Source: DAITBA01 sp036824005 (lineage in GTDB: Bacteria > Pseudomonadota > Gammaproteobacteria > Burkholderiales > Rhodocyclaceae). Taken from it: a stretch of 64,000 nt of DNA. The DNA lies in the NCBI GenBank assembly GCA_036824005.1, contig DAITBA010000007.1, forward strand, positions 100,232-164,231, in the 5' to 3' direction. The translations under genes and the position numbers were made by a program. This document shows, one piece after another, positions 17,316-26,345 of the stretch. The notes below the pieces were generated by a model that made no database searches, was not told where the DNA came from, and saw only the letters and a list, made by a program, of their open reading frames with translations. Each line of letters starts with the position of its first letter. The first letter of the stretch is position 1.

Positions 17316-18518
17316 ATGACCAGAAACGTTTTCGTAGTCGGCATCGGCATGGTGCCCTTCGGCAAGCCGGGCAAGAGCGATAACTACGTGGCAATGGGTG
17401 CCGGCGCCCTCCGCGCCGCCCTGGACGACGCCCGGCTCGACTACACCGACGTCCAGCAGACCTACGCCGGGTACGTCTACGGCGACTCCTGCTGCGGGCA
17501 GCGCGTGGCCTACGAGGTTGGCATGACGGGCATTCCCGTGTTCAACGTCAATAGCAACTGCTCCACCGGCTCCTCCGCCCTGTTCCTGGCGCGCCAGGCC
17601 ATCGACTGCGGCAGCATCGACTGCGCCCTAGTGGTCGGATTCGAGCAGATGCAGGCGGGAGCCCTGGTCGAGCATTTTCCCGACCGGCCCTCGCCGCTGT
17701 CACCGCTCGTCGACCTAGCCATCAAGCACTACGGCATCGATCCAAAGACGCCCCTGGCACTGGCCCTGTTCGCCGCCGCCGGCCAGGAATACCGCAGCCG
17801 CTACGGCATCCCAGCCGAGCGCTTCGCGCGGCTCATGGGCAGCATCGCGGTCAAGGCGCGCCGACACGCCGCGAACAACGCCAAGGCGTTGTTCCGCGAC
17901 CCGGTCACGGTCGAAGACGTGGTCAGTGCGCCGATGTTCTGCGACCCCATCACGCGGCTGTGCGCCTGCCCGCCCACCTGCGGCGCTGCTGCGGCGGTGC
18001 TGGCGTCCGAGGACTACGTCCGCAGCCGCGGGCTGGATAGGCGGGTGCGCATCCGCGCCCAGGCGCTGGTCACGGACACGGCGGACACCTTCGACCCGCC
18101 CTCGGGCATGAATGCGGTTGGATACGGCATGAGCGCCCGGGCGGCGCGGCAGGTCTGCGAGCGCGCCGGAGTCGATCCGCGCGACATACCCGTGGTCGAG
18201 CTGCACGACTGCTTCACGGTGAACGAACTCATCACTTACGAAGCGCTCGGCCTGACCGGAGAAGGCACGGCGGAGGATTTCGTCGGGCGCGGCGCCAACA
18301 CCTACGGCGGGCAGGTGGTCGTCAATCCCTCGGGCGGCCTGCTCGCCAAAGGCCACCCGCTGGGTGCCACAGGGATCGCGCAATGCAACGAGTTGGTCGA
18401 GCAACTACGCGGCACGGCGGGTGCCCGGCAGGTCGCCGGCGCCCGGCTAGCTCTGGCGCACAATATTGGTCTGGGCGGCGCCTGTGTGGTGACGCTTTAC
18501 GAGCAAATGCCAAGTTGA
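17316..18518 (+). CDS. SCP2-type thiolase / lipid-transfer protein
   Basis: A 400-residue thiolase-superfamily protein. The nucleophilic cysteine lies in NVNSNCSTGSSAL; later motifs are HDCFTVNE and the C-terminal GGLLAKGHPLGATG. These mark the SCP2-thiolase group, which cleaves or condenses acyl-CoA thioesters, often in side-chain or steroid degradation. It normally pairs with a DUF35/OB-fold protein, which is not adjacent. AAGGGAG at 17301-17307 supports the start. The gene diverges from htpG and ends in a hairpin. The physiological substrate is unknown. Confidence 0.88.
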   Translation: MTRNVFVVGIGMVPFGKPGKSDNYVAMGAGALRAALDDARLDYTDVQQTYAGYVYGDSCCGQRVAYEVGMTGIPVFNVNSNCSTGSSALFLARQAIDCGSIDCALVVGFEQMQAGALVEHFPDRPSPLSPLVDLAIKHYGIDPKTPLALALFAAAGQEYRSRYGIPAERFARLMGSIAVKARRHAANNAKALFRDPVTVEDVVSAPMFCDPITRLCACPPTCGAAAAVLASEDYVRSRGLDRRVRIRAQALVTDTADTFDPPSGMNAVGYGMSARAARQVCERAGVDPRDIPVVELHDCFTVNELITYEALGLTGEGTAEDFVGRGANTYGGQVVVNPSGGLLAKGHPLGATGIAQCNELVEQLRGTAGARQVAGARLALAHNIGLGGACVVTLYEQMPS

Positions 18519-18532
18519 TGCCGGCGCGCCAC

Positions 18533-18558
18533 GGAGCCCTGCCTGCGGGTCGGGCTCC
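18533..18558 (+). terminator. Putative terminator after the thiolase gene
   Basis: GGAGCCC (18533-18539) and GGGCTCC (18552-18558) form a 7-bp stem around a 12-base loop, 15 bases past the stop codon. No T-run follows, so strength is uncertain. Confidence 0.45.
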
Positions 18559-18697
18559 CTGGCACTAGCGCTTGGCCCTTGTCCTTCCCGGCTGCGCGGT
18601 GCAATTCCTTGCCATTCCAAGCGATACGCGGCAGGATGGGCGGGTTGATAAGTTGCTTAGCGCCGGCACCGCTTTGCCACGCCGCCTGGAGGTTGTC

Positions 18698-19141
18698 ATG
18701 AAACCGTCTTTCCCGATGACCACGAATGCCCTGGCGGCGCTCTCCCTTCTCGCCGCTGCGACTGCCGCCCAGGCGGAGCTGCTGTGCCCGACCTACCCGG
18801 GCACGGATGTGCGCGACCCGACGCGCCCGTGTGTGCAGGTGCGCAAGGAACGAAGCTACCGGCCGGCGCCCGGAACCGAGCTGCGCGGCTACGCCGAACC
18901 CGGCACGCACATCGAGGACTACGCGCCCCAGCCGCAGGTCCCCGGTCTGAGACGACGCTACGACCCGCGCCTGGGTACGCAAATCGATCGCACGCAGGTC
19001 TATCCCACCATTCCCGGCACCAACGCCCGCGACTACACCCAGCCCGGCACGGTCATCGAAACCGAGCGCGTCTACATCCCGCGCCAGGGCGTGAATCCGC
19101 GCACCTACCCGCGCCCGGAGTACATCATCGAGCAGGACTGA
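18698..19141 (+). CDS. Exported PGT-repeat protein
   Basis: A 147-residue protein with a GGAGG site and a signal peptide ending ATAAQA near residue 26. The mature part is about seven imperfect copies of a short motif of the form PGTxxRDY: YPGTDVRD, APGTELRGY, EPGTHIEDY, RLGTQIDR, IPGTNARDY, QPGTVIETE and RQGVNPRTY. Tyr, Pro and Arg are abundant and there is a single pair of cysteines. No known domain was recognised. Its end overlaps the convergent DUF2917 gene by 17 bp. Confidence 0.7.
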   Translation: MKPSFPMTTNALAALSLLAAATAAQAELLCPTYPGTDVRDPTRPCVQVRKERSYRPAPGTELRGYAEPGTHIEDYAPQPQVPGLRRRYDPRLGTQIDRTQVYPTIPGTNARDYTQPGTVIETERVYIPRQGVNPRTYPRPEYIIEQD

Positions 19142-19457
19142 ATTCGGCGCCCGCTCGGGCGGCCTGCGCGCGGCTGCGCCACCTGGCCCCCATCCGGCGC
19201 CACGCCGCCCAGGCACTGTCGCGCCCCGGCCGCGACAGACCGATACAGGCATCCTCGGTAGCGTGCAGCAGCGTCAGCCCGTTGTTGTCGATGAGAAAGG
19301 ATTCGCCGGCGCCGATGACGATGTCGCGCCTGTCGCCTTCCTCGGTGATCCACAGTCCGCCCTGCCGGCAGACGACACGATAGCCCTTCGCCTCCCGGAC
19401 CCCAAGCGTCTGATGTCGGGTCAGAAACATTCGGGCAGCTTGCAGGTCGATTTCCAT
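19125..19457 (-). CDS. DUF2917 family protein
   Basis: A 110-residue protein whose core, VVCRQGGLWITEEGDRRDIVIGAGESFLI, is the DUF2917 signature, a small cupin-like beta domain of unknown function. An AAGGAG site precedes the ATG. It diverges from a GcvA-type LysR gene, an arrangement known in proteobacteria, so the LysR protein may control it. The C-terminal tail is Arg/Ala-rich and overlaps the PGT-repeat gene. Confidence 0.85.
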   Translation of the reverse strand: MEIDLQAARMFLTRHQTLGVREAKGYRVVCRQGGLWITEEGDRRDIVIGAGESFLIDNNGLTLLHATEDACIGLSRPGRDSAWAAWRRMGARWRSRAQAARAGAEFSPAR

Positions 19458-19610
19458 CGCTCGCTCCTTTTCTCATGCGCAGTGCGCAGGTATCATCGGC
19501 TCCTGAATCGCTCTGCTCGTGCATTGGTTGAGCCATCTTTTCGCTTTTTCGTTTGACGCATTCTGATCGTCCGCAGTGCACGGCTCAAACGAAATTTCGG
19601 TACGCGATGC

Positions 19611-20639
19611 ATGCATTACAGGAATGCAAGAAGGCGCCTGCCCATACCCTCGCTGGATCTCCTAAAGGGATTCGAGGCAGCAGCTCGAAATCTGAGCTTC
19701 ACCCTGGCCGGGGAGGAACTGTTCCTGACCCAGTCGGCGGTGAGCCGGCAGGTCAAGGCGATCGAGGAGCAGCTCGGCGTGGCACTGTTCGAGCGTCGGC
19801 ACCGCGCGTTGCTGCTCACGGAGTCCGGGCAGCTGCTCTACAAAACGACCGCCGACATCCTGCGCCAGCTCGACGAAACCACCGCGCGCCTGCGCCGGGT
19901 GAACGCGCCGCGCATGGTCAGCGTCACAACCTTTCCCGCCTTCGCGTCGCTTTGGCTGATTCCCCGCCTGGGCGATTTCCGCGGTCGGCACCCCGGCATC
20001 GACGTGCGTGTGTCCACCAGCGATCAGATCCTCGATCTCAAACGCGAGCATTTCGATATCGCGCTTCGCTACTGCGCGCCAGATGCCGCCCCGCCAGGTG
20101 CCGTCCGCCTCTTTGGCGAGGAGGTGTATCCGGTATGCCACAGAGCGCTGCTGCGGCTACGCGAGCGCCCGCTCGCGCAGCCGGAGGATCTGCGTCATCA
20201 CGTGCTGCTGCAGCTTGACGAAGCGCCGACCCGTTGGCCCTGGCTCGACTGGTCCGTCTGGCTACGGGCGATGGGCGTGCCCGACCTGAAACCCGCCGGC
20301 ATGCTGCGTTTCAGCCAGTCCGACCAGCTTGTCCAGGCGGCTCTGGACGGTCAAGGCGTGGCGCTGGGCCGCAGCCCGCTGGTGAAACGCCTCGTCCGTG
20401 AAGGCCGGCTCGCCGTGCCCTTCGACCGCAGCGCGGCTTCCTCGCGCGCCTACTTCCTCGTCGTCGAAGCCGGCGCCGCGCAGCGCGACGAAGTGTGCCG
20501 TTTCTGCGACTGGCTCGACGCAACGGCGCAACGGGACACTGCCGAGGAACAGCACGCCGCCGCGAAGCTGAAAGCGGCTCGCAAGCCGGTGGCCACCTCA
20601 CGGTCGGCGTCGTCCAAGAGCAGACGAAAGGCGCGATGA
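19611..20639 (+). CDS. LysR-family transcriptional regulator, GcvA-like
   Basis: A 342-residue regulator. The winged helix-turn-helix spans about residues 13-72 (SLDLLKGFEAAARNLSFTLAGEELFLTQSAVSRQVKAIE), followed by a substrate-binding domain with TTFPAFASLWLIPRL and DIALRY, typical of the GcvA subgroup. The last 35 residues are a Lys/Arg/Ser-rich tail not usual for the family. It diverges from the DUF2917 gene across about 150 bp, where an operator is expected, and its stop is one base from the next gene. Confidence 0.92.
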   Translation: MHYRNARRRLPIPSLDLLKGFEAAARNLSFTLAGEELFLTQSAVSRQVKAIEEQLGVALFERRHRALLLTESGQLLYKTTADILRQLDETTARLRRVNAPRMVSVTTFPAFASLWLIPRLGDFRGRHPGIDVRVSTSDQILDLKREHFDIALRYCAPDAAPPGAVRLFGEEVYPVCHRALLRLRERPLAQPEDLRHHVLLQLDEAPTRWPWLDWSVWLRAMGVPDLKPAGMLRFSQSDQLVQAALDGQGVALGRSPLVKRLVREGRLAVPFDRSAASSRAYFLVVEAGAAQRDEVCRFCDWLDATAQRDTAEEQHAAAKLKAARKPVATSRSASSKSRRKAR

Positions 20640-20640
20640 C

Positions 20641-21000
20641 ATGACAGAGCGGATGAAGCGAAGTGCACTGCTCGTCGCAGCGACGCTCGTCGCGCTGATA
20701 TCCGGGTGCGCAGTGACCGGCGTCGGTTCGCCGCTCGCCCAGCAGGTGGGTGATCGCTCGCTGCCGACGAACGAATCCGAGCGCGCCGCTGAGTGCGACT
20801 GGCTACGCAAGTCGATGGAGCGGGAGCAGGACGCCTACGATCGGGAAACGGCATCAGTCCGCGGCGTGGTGGCGGTGCTTGCCCGCGCCCGATTGGAGGA
20901 GAACCTCACCGTCCTGTGGTCGCGCGCCACGGCTGCGCGCTGCGCCGATGACTTCCGCTACGCGCGCTGCGGATATCATCCGCTGTGCTGGCCGTATTGA
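20641..21000 (+). CDS. Small lipoprotein of unknown function
   Basis: A 119-residue protein starting one base after the LysR stop, so probably translated from the same message. The N-terminus MKRSALLVAATLVALISGC is a lipoprotein signal whose lipobox cysteine would be acylated. The mature part has four further cysteines, ending CADDFRYARCGYHPLCWPY, and a charged helical middle section. No family was recognised. Confidence 0.75.
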   Translation: MTERMKRSALLVAATLVALISGCAVTGVGSPLAQQVGDRSLPTNESERAAECDWLRKSMEREQDAYDRETASVRGVVAVLARARLEENLTVLWSRATAARCADDFRYARCGYHPLCWPY

Positions 21001-21188
21001 TGCGACGGAACGCGCGGCTCGCCACAACTGCGCCAGTGCCCGCCCACGTTTTCGGACCTTACGAAGAGCGCAGACGTTCGTCGCCATTACAGCAAAAACA
21101 CCGCGGCGGACTTTGAGCAGCCGCCCCCGATTGGGGGACGACGCCGCAGAGGATACAATTCCGGACGTTTGCTCGCTCCGTCCCGCCC

Positions 21189-22766
21189 ATGCGTCTCGCC
21201 CTCGTCCACCCCGCCGGTTTCAACTTCGTTCCCGGGCAACCGGACTTCTCCGTGCTGGCGAACCGCATGGCGCCGATCGGCATCCTCTCGCTGGCATCCT
21301 GGCTGGAGAAGCACGGGCACGCGGTGGCAGTGCATGACTGTCTGGGGCAGCGCGCCCGGACGGGGATAGAGGCAAACGCCGACATCGTGCTGGCGACGCG
21401 ACCGGAGATCGTCGGCTTTTCAGCCACGACGTCCGGTTTCATGGATGCCATGGACATGGCAGCGTGTATCAAAGGCAAGCGGCCCGACGTGCGCATCATC
21501 GTCGGCAATGTGCACGCTTCGTCCATCGGCGCACCGCTGCTCAAACATTTTCCCGAGATCGACTACCTGTGCATCGGCGAGGGTGAAGGCGCGCTGCTCG
21601 ATCTGGCCGAGGGCAAGGCCGAGGCGGATATACCGAACCTGGTCTGGCGCGACGGCGAGCGCATTGTCACCAATGCGCGCCGGCCGCGCATCCTCAAGCT
21701 GGATGAGTTGCCCTTTCCTGCCTACGAGAAGCTGGACGGCTACCCGCGCGGCTACCACCTACCGCTGTTCGGCTACCGCAAGCGCTGGGGCGGCACGATG
21801 ATAACTTCGCGCGGCTGCCCCTACACCTGCTCCTTCTGCGACCGCACCGTGTTCGAGCGGCTGTACAAGTACAACTCGGCTGCTTACATCTACGAGCACA
21901 TGAAGTACCTGCGCGACCGTTTCGGCGTGCATCACATCAACTTCTACGACGATCTGTTCACCGCGCACAGGAAACGGGTGACCGAGCTGTGCGGGCTGCT
22001 GATCGAGAAGCCGCTCGGGGTCGAGTTCAACTGTGCCATCCGTACCGGCCACACCTCGGACGAGATGCTGCGCCTGTTGAAGCGGGCCGGCGCGCTGATG
22101 GTGTCCATGGGCATCGAGTCGGCCGACCCGGGCATGATGGAGCGGCACAAGACCGGCGTCAGCCTCGACGCGGTGCGCGAGACAGTGGCCAAGATCCATG
22201 CCGCGGGGCTGCGCGCCAAGGGCCTGTTCATCTTCGGCCTGCCAGGGGAAACGCCCGAGACACTCAAGGCCACGAGCGACTTCGTCCTGTCGCTAGACCT
22301 GGACGAGATGAACATGACCAAGTTCAGCCCGATGTACGGTGCGCCCATCTGGGACGAGTGCGCGAGCGGCGTGGAAGGCGAGTTCGACGAGGACTGGCGG
22401 CTGATGAACTGCCTGAACTTCGTCTACCGTCCCCACGGCTTCGCCAGCCGCGATGACATGGACGCGCTCTACAACTGGCATGTGCGTCGCTTCTACGATA
22501 GCAAGGGCTATCGTCGCCGCTTCGTGCAGCGGCTATGGGAACACCGCTGGAGCCTGCAACATGTGCTTCGCCATCTACCCCGCACGGTGCAGGCGGCGCG
22601 CTACTTTTCCGCCAACAAGGCCAAGCTTGAGGCGGCCGGACGCCACTTCGCCGCCCATCCACGGCAGCCGCGCAATCTGCAACCGTTCCTCAGCCCCGAG
22701 TTGCAGGCCGATGCCGTCGCATCGCTGTCGCCGGTCAAAGTCTCGCGGCGGGTTGCGCGCGCCTGA
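21189..22766 (+). CDS. B12-binding-domain radical SAM protein
   Basis: A 525-residue enzyme. Residues 1-150 resemble a cobalamin-binding Rossmann domain, and the radical SAM core begins near residue 200 with Cys210, Cys214 and Cys217 (GCPYTCSFC). GIESADPGMMERHKTG and IFGLPGETPETLK are later core motifs. The C-terminal 100 residues are helical and basic. Related enzymes methylate or rearrange unactivated carbons, or alter lipids and hopanoids. Nothing next to it fixes the substrate. It converges on bioA with a shared hairpin. Confidence 0.88.
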   Translation: MRLALVHPAGFNFVPGQPDFSVLANRMAPIGILSLASWLEKHGHAVAVHDCLGQRARTGIEANADIVLATRPEIVGFSATTSGFMDAMDMAACIKGKRPDVRIIVGNVHASSIGAPLLKHFPEIDYLCIGEGEGALLDLAEGKAEADIPNLVWRDGERIVTNARRPRILKLDELPFPAYEKLDGYPRGYHLPLFGYRKRWGGTMITSRGCPYTCSFCDRTVFERLYKYNSAAYIYEHMKYLRDRFGVHHINFYDDLFTAHRKRVTELCGLLIEKPLGVEFNCAIRTGHTSDEMLRLLKRAGALMVSMGIESADPGMMERHKTGVSLDAVRETVAKIHAAGLRAKGLFIFGLPGETPETLKATSDFVLSLDLDEMNMTKFSPMYGAPIWDECASGVEGEFDEDWRLMNCLNFVYRPHGFASRDDMDALYNWHVRRFYDSKGYRRRFVQRLWEHRWSLQHVLRHLPRTVQAARYFSANKAKLEAAGRHFAAHPRQPRNLQPFLSPELQADAVASLSPVKVSRRVARA

Positions 22767-22776
22767 CGGCGCGCGC
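22755..22776 (+). terminator. Bidirectional hairpin between the radical SAM gene and bioA
   Basis: GCGCGCGCC (22755-22763) pairs perfectly with 22768-22776 around the loop TGAC. The loop holds the TGA stop of the radical SAM gene, and the right arm abuts the last base of bioA. One 22-base structure thus fills the convergent junction. Confidence 0.6.
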
Positions 22777-24093
22777 TCAGCCGACGACGTCGGCCAGCGC
22801 CCTGCGCGTCGCGCCCACCAGATGCGCCGACTCCTCCTCGGTGATGACGTAGGGCGGCATCCAGTAGACGGTGTTGCCCATCGGCCGCAGCAGCAGCTCG
22901 TGGCCCAGCGCCGCGGCGAACAGGCGCTGGGCGAACTCCGCCGGCGCGTCCGCGATGTCGAATGCCCAGATCATGCCACGGTTGCGGAAATGACGAACGT
23001 ATGGCAGCAAGCGGATCGGCTGCGCCAGCGCGTTGATGGTTTCGGCGCGGACGCGATTGCGCGCCAGAACGTCGTCGCGCTCGAACAGGTCGAGCGTCGC
23101 CAGCGCCGCCCGGCAGGCGAGCGCATTGCCGGTGTAGGAATGGGAATGCAGGAAGCCGCGCGCCGCCTCGTCGTCATAGAAGGCGCGGTAGATGTCCTCG
23201 GTGCATAGCACCACCGAGAGCGGCAGATAGCCGCCGCTCAGCCCCTTCGACGAGCACAGCAGATCAGGCCAGATATGCGCCTGCTCGCAAGCAAAAAAAC
23301 TGCCCGTGCGGCCGAAGCCGACCGCGATCTCGTCGGCGATAAGATGCACGCCATGGCGGTCGCACAGAGCGCGCGCCGCCGTCAGGTATGCCGGGTGATA
23401 CATGGCCATACCCGCGGCGCCTTGCACCAGCGGCTCGACGATCAGCGCCGCCGTCGTTTCGTGATGCGCGGCGAGATGAGCCTCCAGCGCCGACACACAA
23501 CGCAGAGCATAGGCCTCGTCGCTCTCGCCGGGCGCGGCGAGACGCGCGTCGGGTGTGGGCACCTGCACCGTCTGGCGCAGCAGCGGTGCATAGGTGTCTT
23601 TGAAAAGCGCCACGTCGGTCACCGCCAGCGCGCCGACGGTCTCGCCGTGGTAGCTGTTGGCAAGGCTCACGAACCCGGTTTTCTCCGGCCGGCCGCTGTT
23701 GCGCCAAAAGTGGAAGCTCATCTTCAGCGCGATCTCGGTCGCCGAAGCGCCGTCCGAGCCGTAGAAAGCATGGCCGAGACGCCCGCCGGTGCACGCCGCA
23801 AGACGCTCGGACAGTTCGACCACCGGCGCATGGGTAAAGCCGGATAGCATAACGTGCTCCAGCCGGTCGAGCTGATCCTTGAGTGCCTCGTTGATAAACG
23901 GGTTGGCGTGGCCGAACAGATTCACCCACCAGCTCGACACTGAATCGAGATAGCGCCGGCCATCGAAATCGTACAGCCATGCGCCCTGCCCCCGCGCAAT
24001 GGGCACGAGGGGGAAGCGCTCGTGGCGCTTCATCTGGGTGCACGGGTGCCAGACCGCTGCAAGGCTGCGGCTCAGCCAGTCCTGGTTGCTCAT
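22777..24093 (-). CDS. bioA: Adenosylmethionine-8-amino-7-oxononanoate aminotransferase
   Basis: A 438-residue PLP-dependent class III aminotransferase that converts KAPA to DAPA in biotin synthesis. Landmarks are VWHPCTQMKRHERFPLVPI, YGSDGASATEIALKM, ADEIAVGFGRTGSFFACE and SKGLSGGYLPLS, whose lysine binds PLP. It is the last gene of the bio operon, 11 bp after bioD. bioB is not in the window. Confidence 0.96.
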   Translation of the reverse strand: MSNQDWLSRSLAAVWHPCTQMKRHERFPLVPIARGQGAWLYDFDGRRYLDSVSSWWVNLFGHANPFINEALKDQLDRLEHVMLSGFTHAPVVELSERLAACTGGRLGHAFYGSDGASATEIALKMSFHFWRNSGRPEKTGFVSLANSYHGETVGALAVTDVALFKDTYAPLLRQTVQVPTPDARLAAPGESDEAYALRCVSALEAHLAAHHETTAALIVEPLVQGAAGMAMYHPAYLTAARALCDRHGVHLIADEIAVGFGRTGSFFACEQAHIWPDLLCSSKGLSGGYLPLSVVLCTEDIYRAFYDDEAARGFLHSHSYTGNALACRAALATLDLFERDDVLARNRVRAETINALAQPIRLLPYVRHFRNRGMIWAFDIADAPAEFAQRLFAAALGHELLLRPMGNTVYWMPPYVITEEESAHLVGATRRALADVVG

Positions 24094-24104
24094 GGTGGCG
24101 GCGA

Positions 24105-24803
24105 CTATGCAGAATACGTGGCGAGTATCGGTGCGACGTCGAGCCGCCGAAATGCCTGCGACAGTTGCGCCGGCTCGCTCAGGTACGGTACCACACCGAG
24201 CAGCGGTACGCTCAGACGCGCGCGAAGCGTGGCCAGATTCTCCTCCCGCACTGCCATGTCGGAATCGATGCAGTTGCCGATCCAGCCCGCGAACGGCAGG
24301 CCACCGCGCGCGATCGCCTCGGCGCTGAGCAGCGCGTGATTGAGGCAGCCCAGGCGCAGCGCGACCACCAGCACCACCGGCAACGCCAGCGCGCGCGCCA
24401 GATCGGCCATGGTCGCGGCGTCGCTCACCGGCGCGTACCAGCCTCCCGCGCCCTCTACCAGTACGACGTCTGCCTGCCGCCGCAGCGCATCCAGCCGCTC
24501 GCGCAGCACGCCGAAGTCGATGGCCACACCAGCCTGGGCGGCGGCAAGATGAGGCGATATCGGCGGCACGAAGGCATAGGGATTCATCGCCTCGCGCGCC
24601 ACCGGAAAGCTGGCGGCGGCACACAGCGCTTCGACATCCTCGTTGCGCAGACCATCGGCGGTCACGTCGCAGCCGGCGGCGACGGGCTTCATGGCAAGAG
24701 CCGTGCGGCCCGCAGCGCGCAGCGCACGTAACAGCAGCACGCTGACCACGGTCTTGCCCGCACCGGTGTCGGTGCCGGTGACAAAGAAGGCCTGCCCGGT
24801 CAT
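24105..24803 (-). CDS. bioD: Dethiobiotin synthetase
   Basis: A 232-residue ATP-dependent carboxylase that closes the ureido ring of dethiobiotin. The P-loop GTDTGAGKT lies at residues 10-18, followed by MKPVAAGC and VEGAGGWYAPVS. The start overlaps the bioC stop by 4 bases, so translation is coupled. Confidence 0.96.
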   Translation of the reverse strand: MTGQAFFVTGTDTGAGKTVVSVLLLRALRAAGRTALAMKPVAAGCDVTADGLRNEDVEALCAAASFPVAREAMNPYAFVPPISPHLAAAQAGVAIDFGVLRERLDALRRQADVVLVEGAGGWYAPVSDAATMADLARALALPVVLVVALRLGCLNHALLSAEAIARGGLPFAGWIGNCIDSDMAVREENLATLRARLSVPLLGVVPYLSEPAQLSQAFRRLDVAPILATYSA

Positions 24804-25588
24804 GGCTGGCGCAGCGCCCGCACGTAGAGCACCTCGTAGGTTGCCGGCAGCGTGCCGCCGCTGCGCAGCCGCTCGTAATTGGCTTCAAAGCGCTGCCAGC
24901 GTGCCCGGCTCATCAGTCCCGAAGCGCGGCCGGCCGTCACGGTCTGGGCGCCGATTGCCTTCAGATCCCGCATCACGTCGCGTACTTGGGCGTAGCGCAT
25001 GGTCACCGCCTCCTGCTCCACCTGTATCGCCGCGTAGCCGCGACGCGCCAGGGCCTGCTGCAGGGCTTGCGCCGTGACAAAGGAATTGACGTGGGCGTCG
25101 TCGTCCTCGAATGCCTGGCGCAGTTCGCGCAACGTGCCCGCCGCCAGTGTCGAGAACAACAGCATACCCTGCGGCGCAAGTACCCGGCGCAGTTCCGCCA
25201 GCGCGCGGTCAAGATCCATCGCCCACTGCAGCGCCAGGTTCGACCAGGCGAGCTCGAATTCTCCCGCTCGCAGCGGCAGCCGCTCGATGTCGCCGCAGAC
25301 GCCGAGGACCGCCCCGTGCTTCGCGCGCGCGACATGGAGCATGGCTGCGGCGATGTCCAGTTCCACCACCGGTGTTCCCGGAAAACGCGTGCGCAACAAC
25401 TGCGCGCCCCCCCCGGTACCGGAGCCGGCATCGAGGATGCGGGCGGGAACGCCCTCGCATGCCGTCAGCCGATCCGCCAGCCGGCCGCGCACCGCGCGCT
25501 GCAGGGTTGCGGCCTCGTCATAGCCGTGCGCCGCGCGCTCGAAGGCGCGGCGAATCTGAAGCTTGGCGGTGGCTGGGAGATCAACCAT
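24800..25588 (-). CDS. bioC: Malonyl-[ACP] O-methyltransferase
   Basis: A 262-residue SAM methyltransferase that masks malonyl-ACP so fatty-acid enzymes can build the pimeloyl chain. The N-terminus IRRAFERAAHGYDEAATLQ and the SAM motif ILDAGSGTGGGAQLL are typical of BioC. It overlaps bioH by 8 bases and bioD by 4. Confidence 0.94.
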   Translation of the reverse strand: MVDLPATAKLQIRRAFERAAHGYDEAATLQRAVRGRLADRLTACEGVPARILDAGSGTGGGAQLLRTRFPGTPVVELDIAAAMLHVARAKHGAVLGVCGDIERLPLRAGEFELAWSNLALQWAMDLDRALAELRRVLAPQGMLLFSTLAAGTLRELRQAFEDDDAHVNSFVTAQALQQALARRGYAAIQVEQEAVTMRYAQVRDVMRDLKAIGAQTVTAGRASGLMSRARWQRFEANYERLRSGGTLPATYEVLYVRALRQP

Positions 25589-26345
25589 GGACTGCGCGCG
25601 TCACCAAATCGGTGACGCGATCGGCTGCGCAAAGAAAGGGCATGTGCCCTGCGTCTGCGACCATATGGAGCGCGGCGCCGGGCATCGCCCCGACGAGCCA
25701 GCGCGCCGCTGCCGGTGCCACTACGGCATCGCCATCGCCGTGGATGAGTACGGTCGGCACGCCGATGCCGGCGACCTGCTCGCGCAGGTCCGTGCCTTGC
25801 AGGATGTCGAGGCCGGCGCGCAGTGCTCCGGGGCGCGCAGCCGGACGCGCGGCGTGCAGCGCGCGCGCTCTTTGGACGAGCGTCCGCGGCGCGCGGCTTC
25901 CCGCCGCCTGGAGGGAGATGAACCGCCGGACGGTCGCGGGCGGATCGGCGTCGAGACGCGTCCCGAAGTCGCCAAAAGTATCCTCGTGCATTCCCTGCGG
26001 CCAGTCGGGGCGGCGACAGAAACAAGGCGTCGCCGCGATCAGGACGAGGCCAGCAACCTGCTCCGGGACCTCGTGCGCCAGACGCAGTGCGATCAGCGCG
26101 CCCAGCGACCAACCGAGAACTGTCGCGCCACGGGGCAGGCAGCCGCGCACCTGATCCGCGATGGCCTGCAGTGAGTACTTTGACATGTCGGCGCTCAGAC
26201 CGTGGCCGGGGAGGTCGACGACATGCACGCGGCAGACCATCGCCAGACGCGCCGGCAGCCCCGCCCAGAGCGCACCGTGCATCGCCCAGCCATGCAGCAG
26301 CAACAGGTCGCGCCCGGCACCGGCACTGTCCACGTGCAAGCTCAT
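25581..26345 (-). CDS. bioH: Pimeloyl-[ACP] methyl ester esterase
   Basis: A 254-residue alpha/beta hydrolase that removes the methyl group added by BioC and frees pimeloyl-ACP. The oxyanion segment LLLLHGWAMHGALW, the nucleophile GWSLG and the late histidine in GHMPF match BioH. The ATG at 26345 overlaps the bioF stop by 4 bases, supporting this start over longer frames. Confidence 0.93.
   Translation of the reverse strand: MSLHVDSAGAGRDLLLLHGWAMHGALWAGLPARLAMVCRVHVVDLPGHGLSADMSKYSLQAIADQVRGCLPRGATVLGWSLGALIALRLAHEVPEQVAGLVLIAATPCFCRRPDWPQGMHEDTFGDFGTRLDADPPATVRRFISLQAAGSRAPRTLVQRARALHAARPAARPGALRAGLDILQGTDLREQVAGIGVPTVLIHGDGDAVVAPAAARWLVGAMPGAALHMVADAGHMPFLCAADRVTDLVTRAVHG

Noticed and set aside
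18555..18575. Sigma-54-like promoter TGGCAC...TTGG before the PGT-repeat gene
   Set aside because: The second element is TTGG with a 6-base spacer instead of TTGC at 5, and no sigma-54 regulator is nearby.
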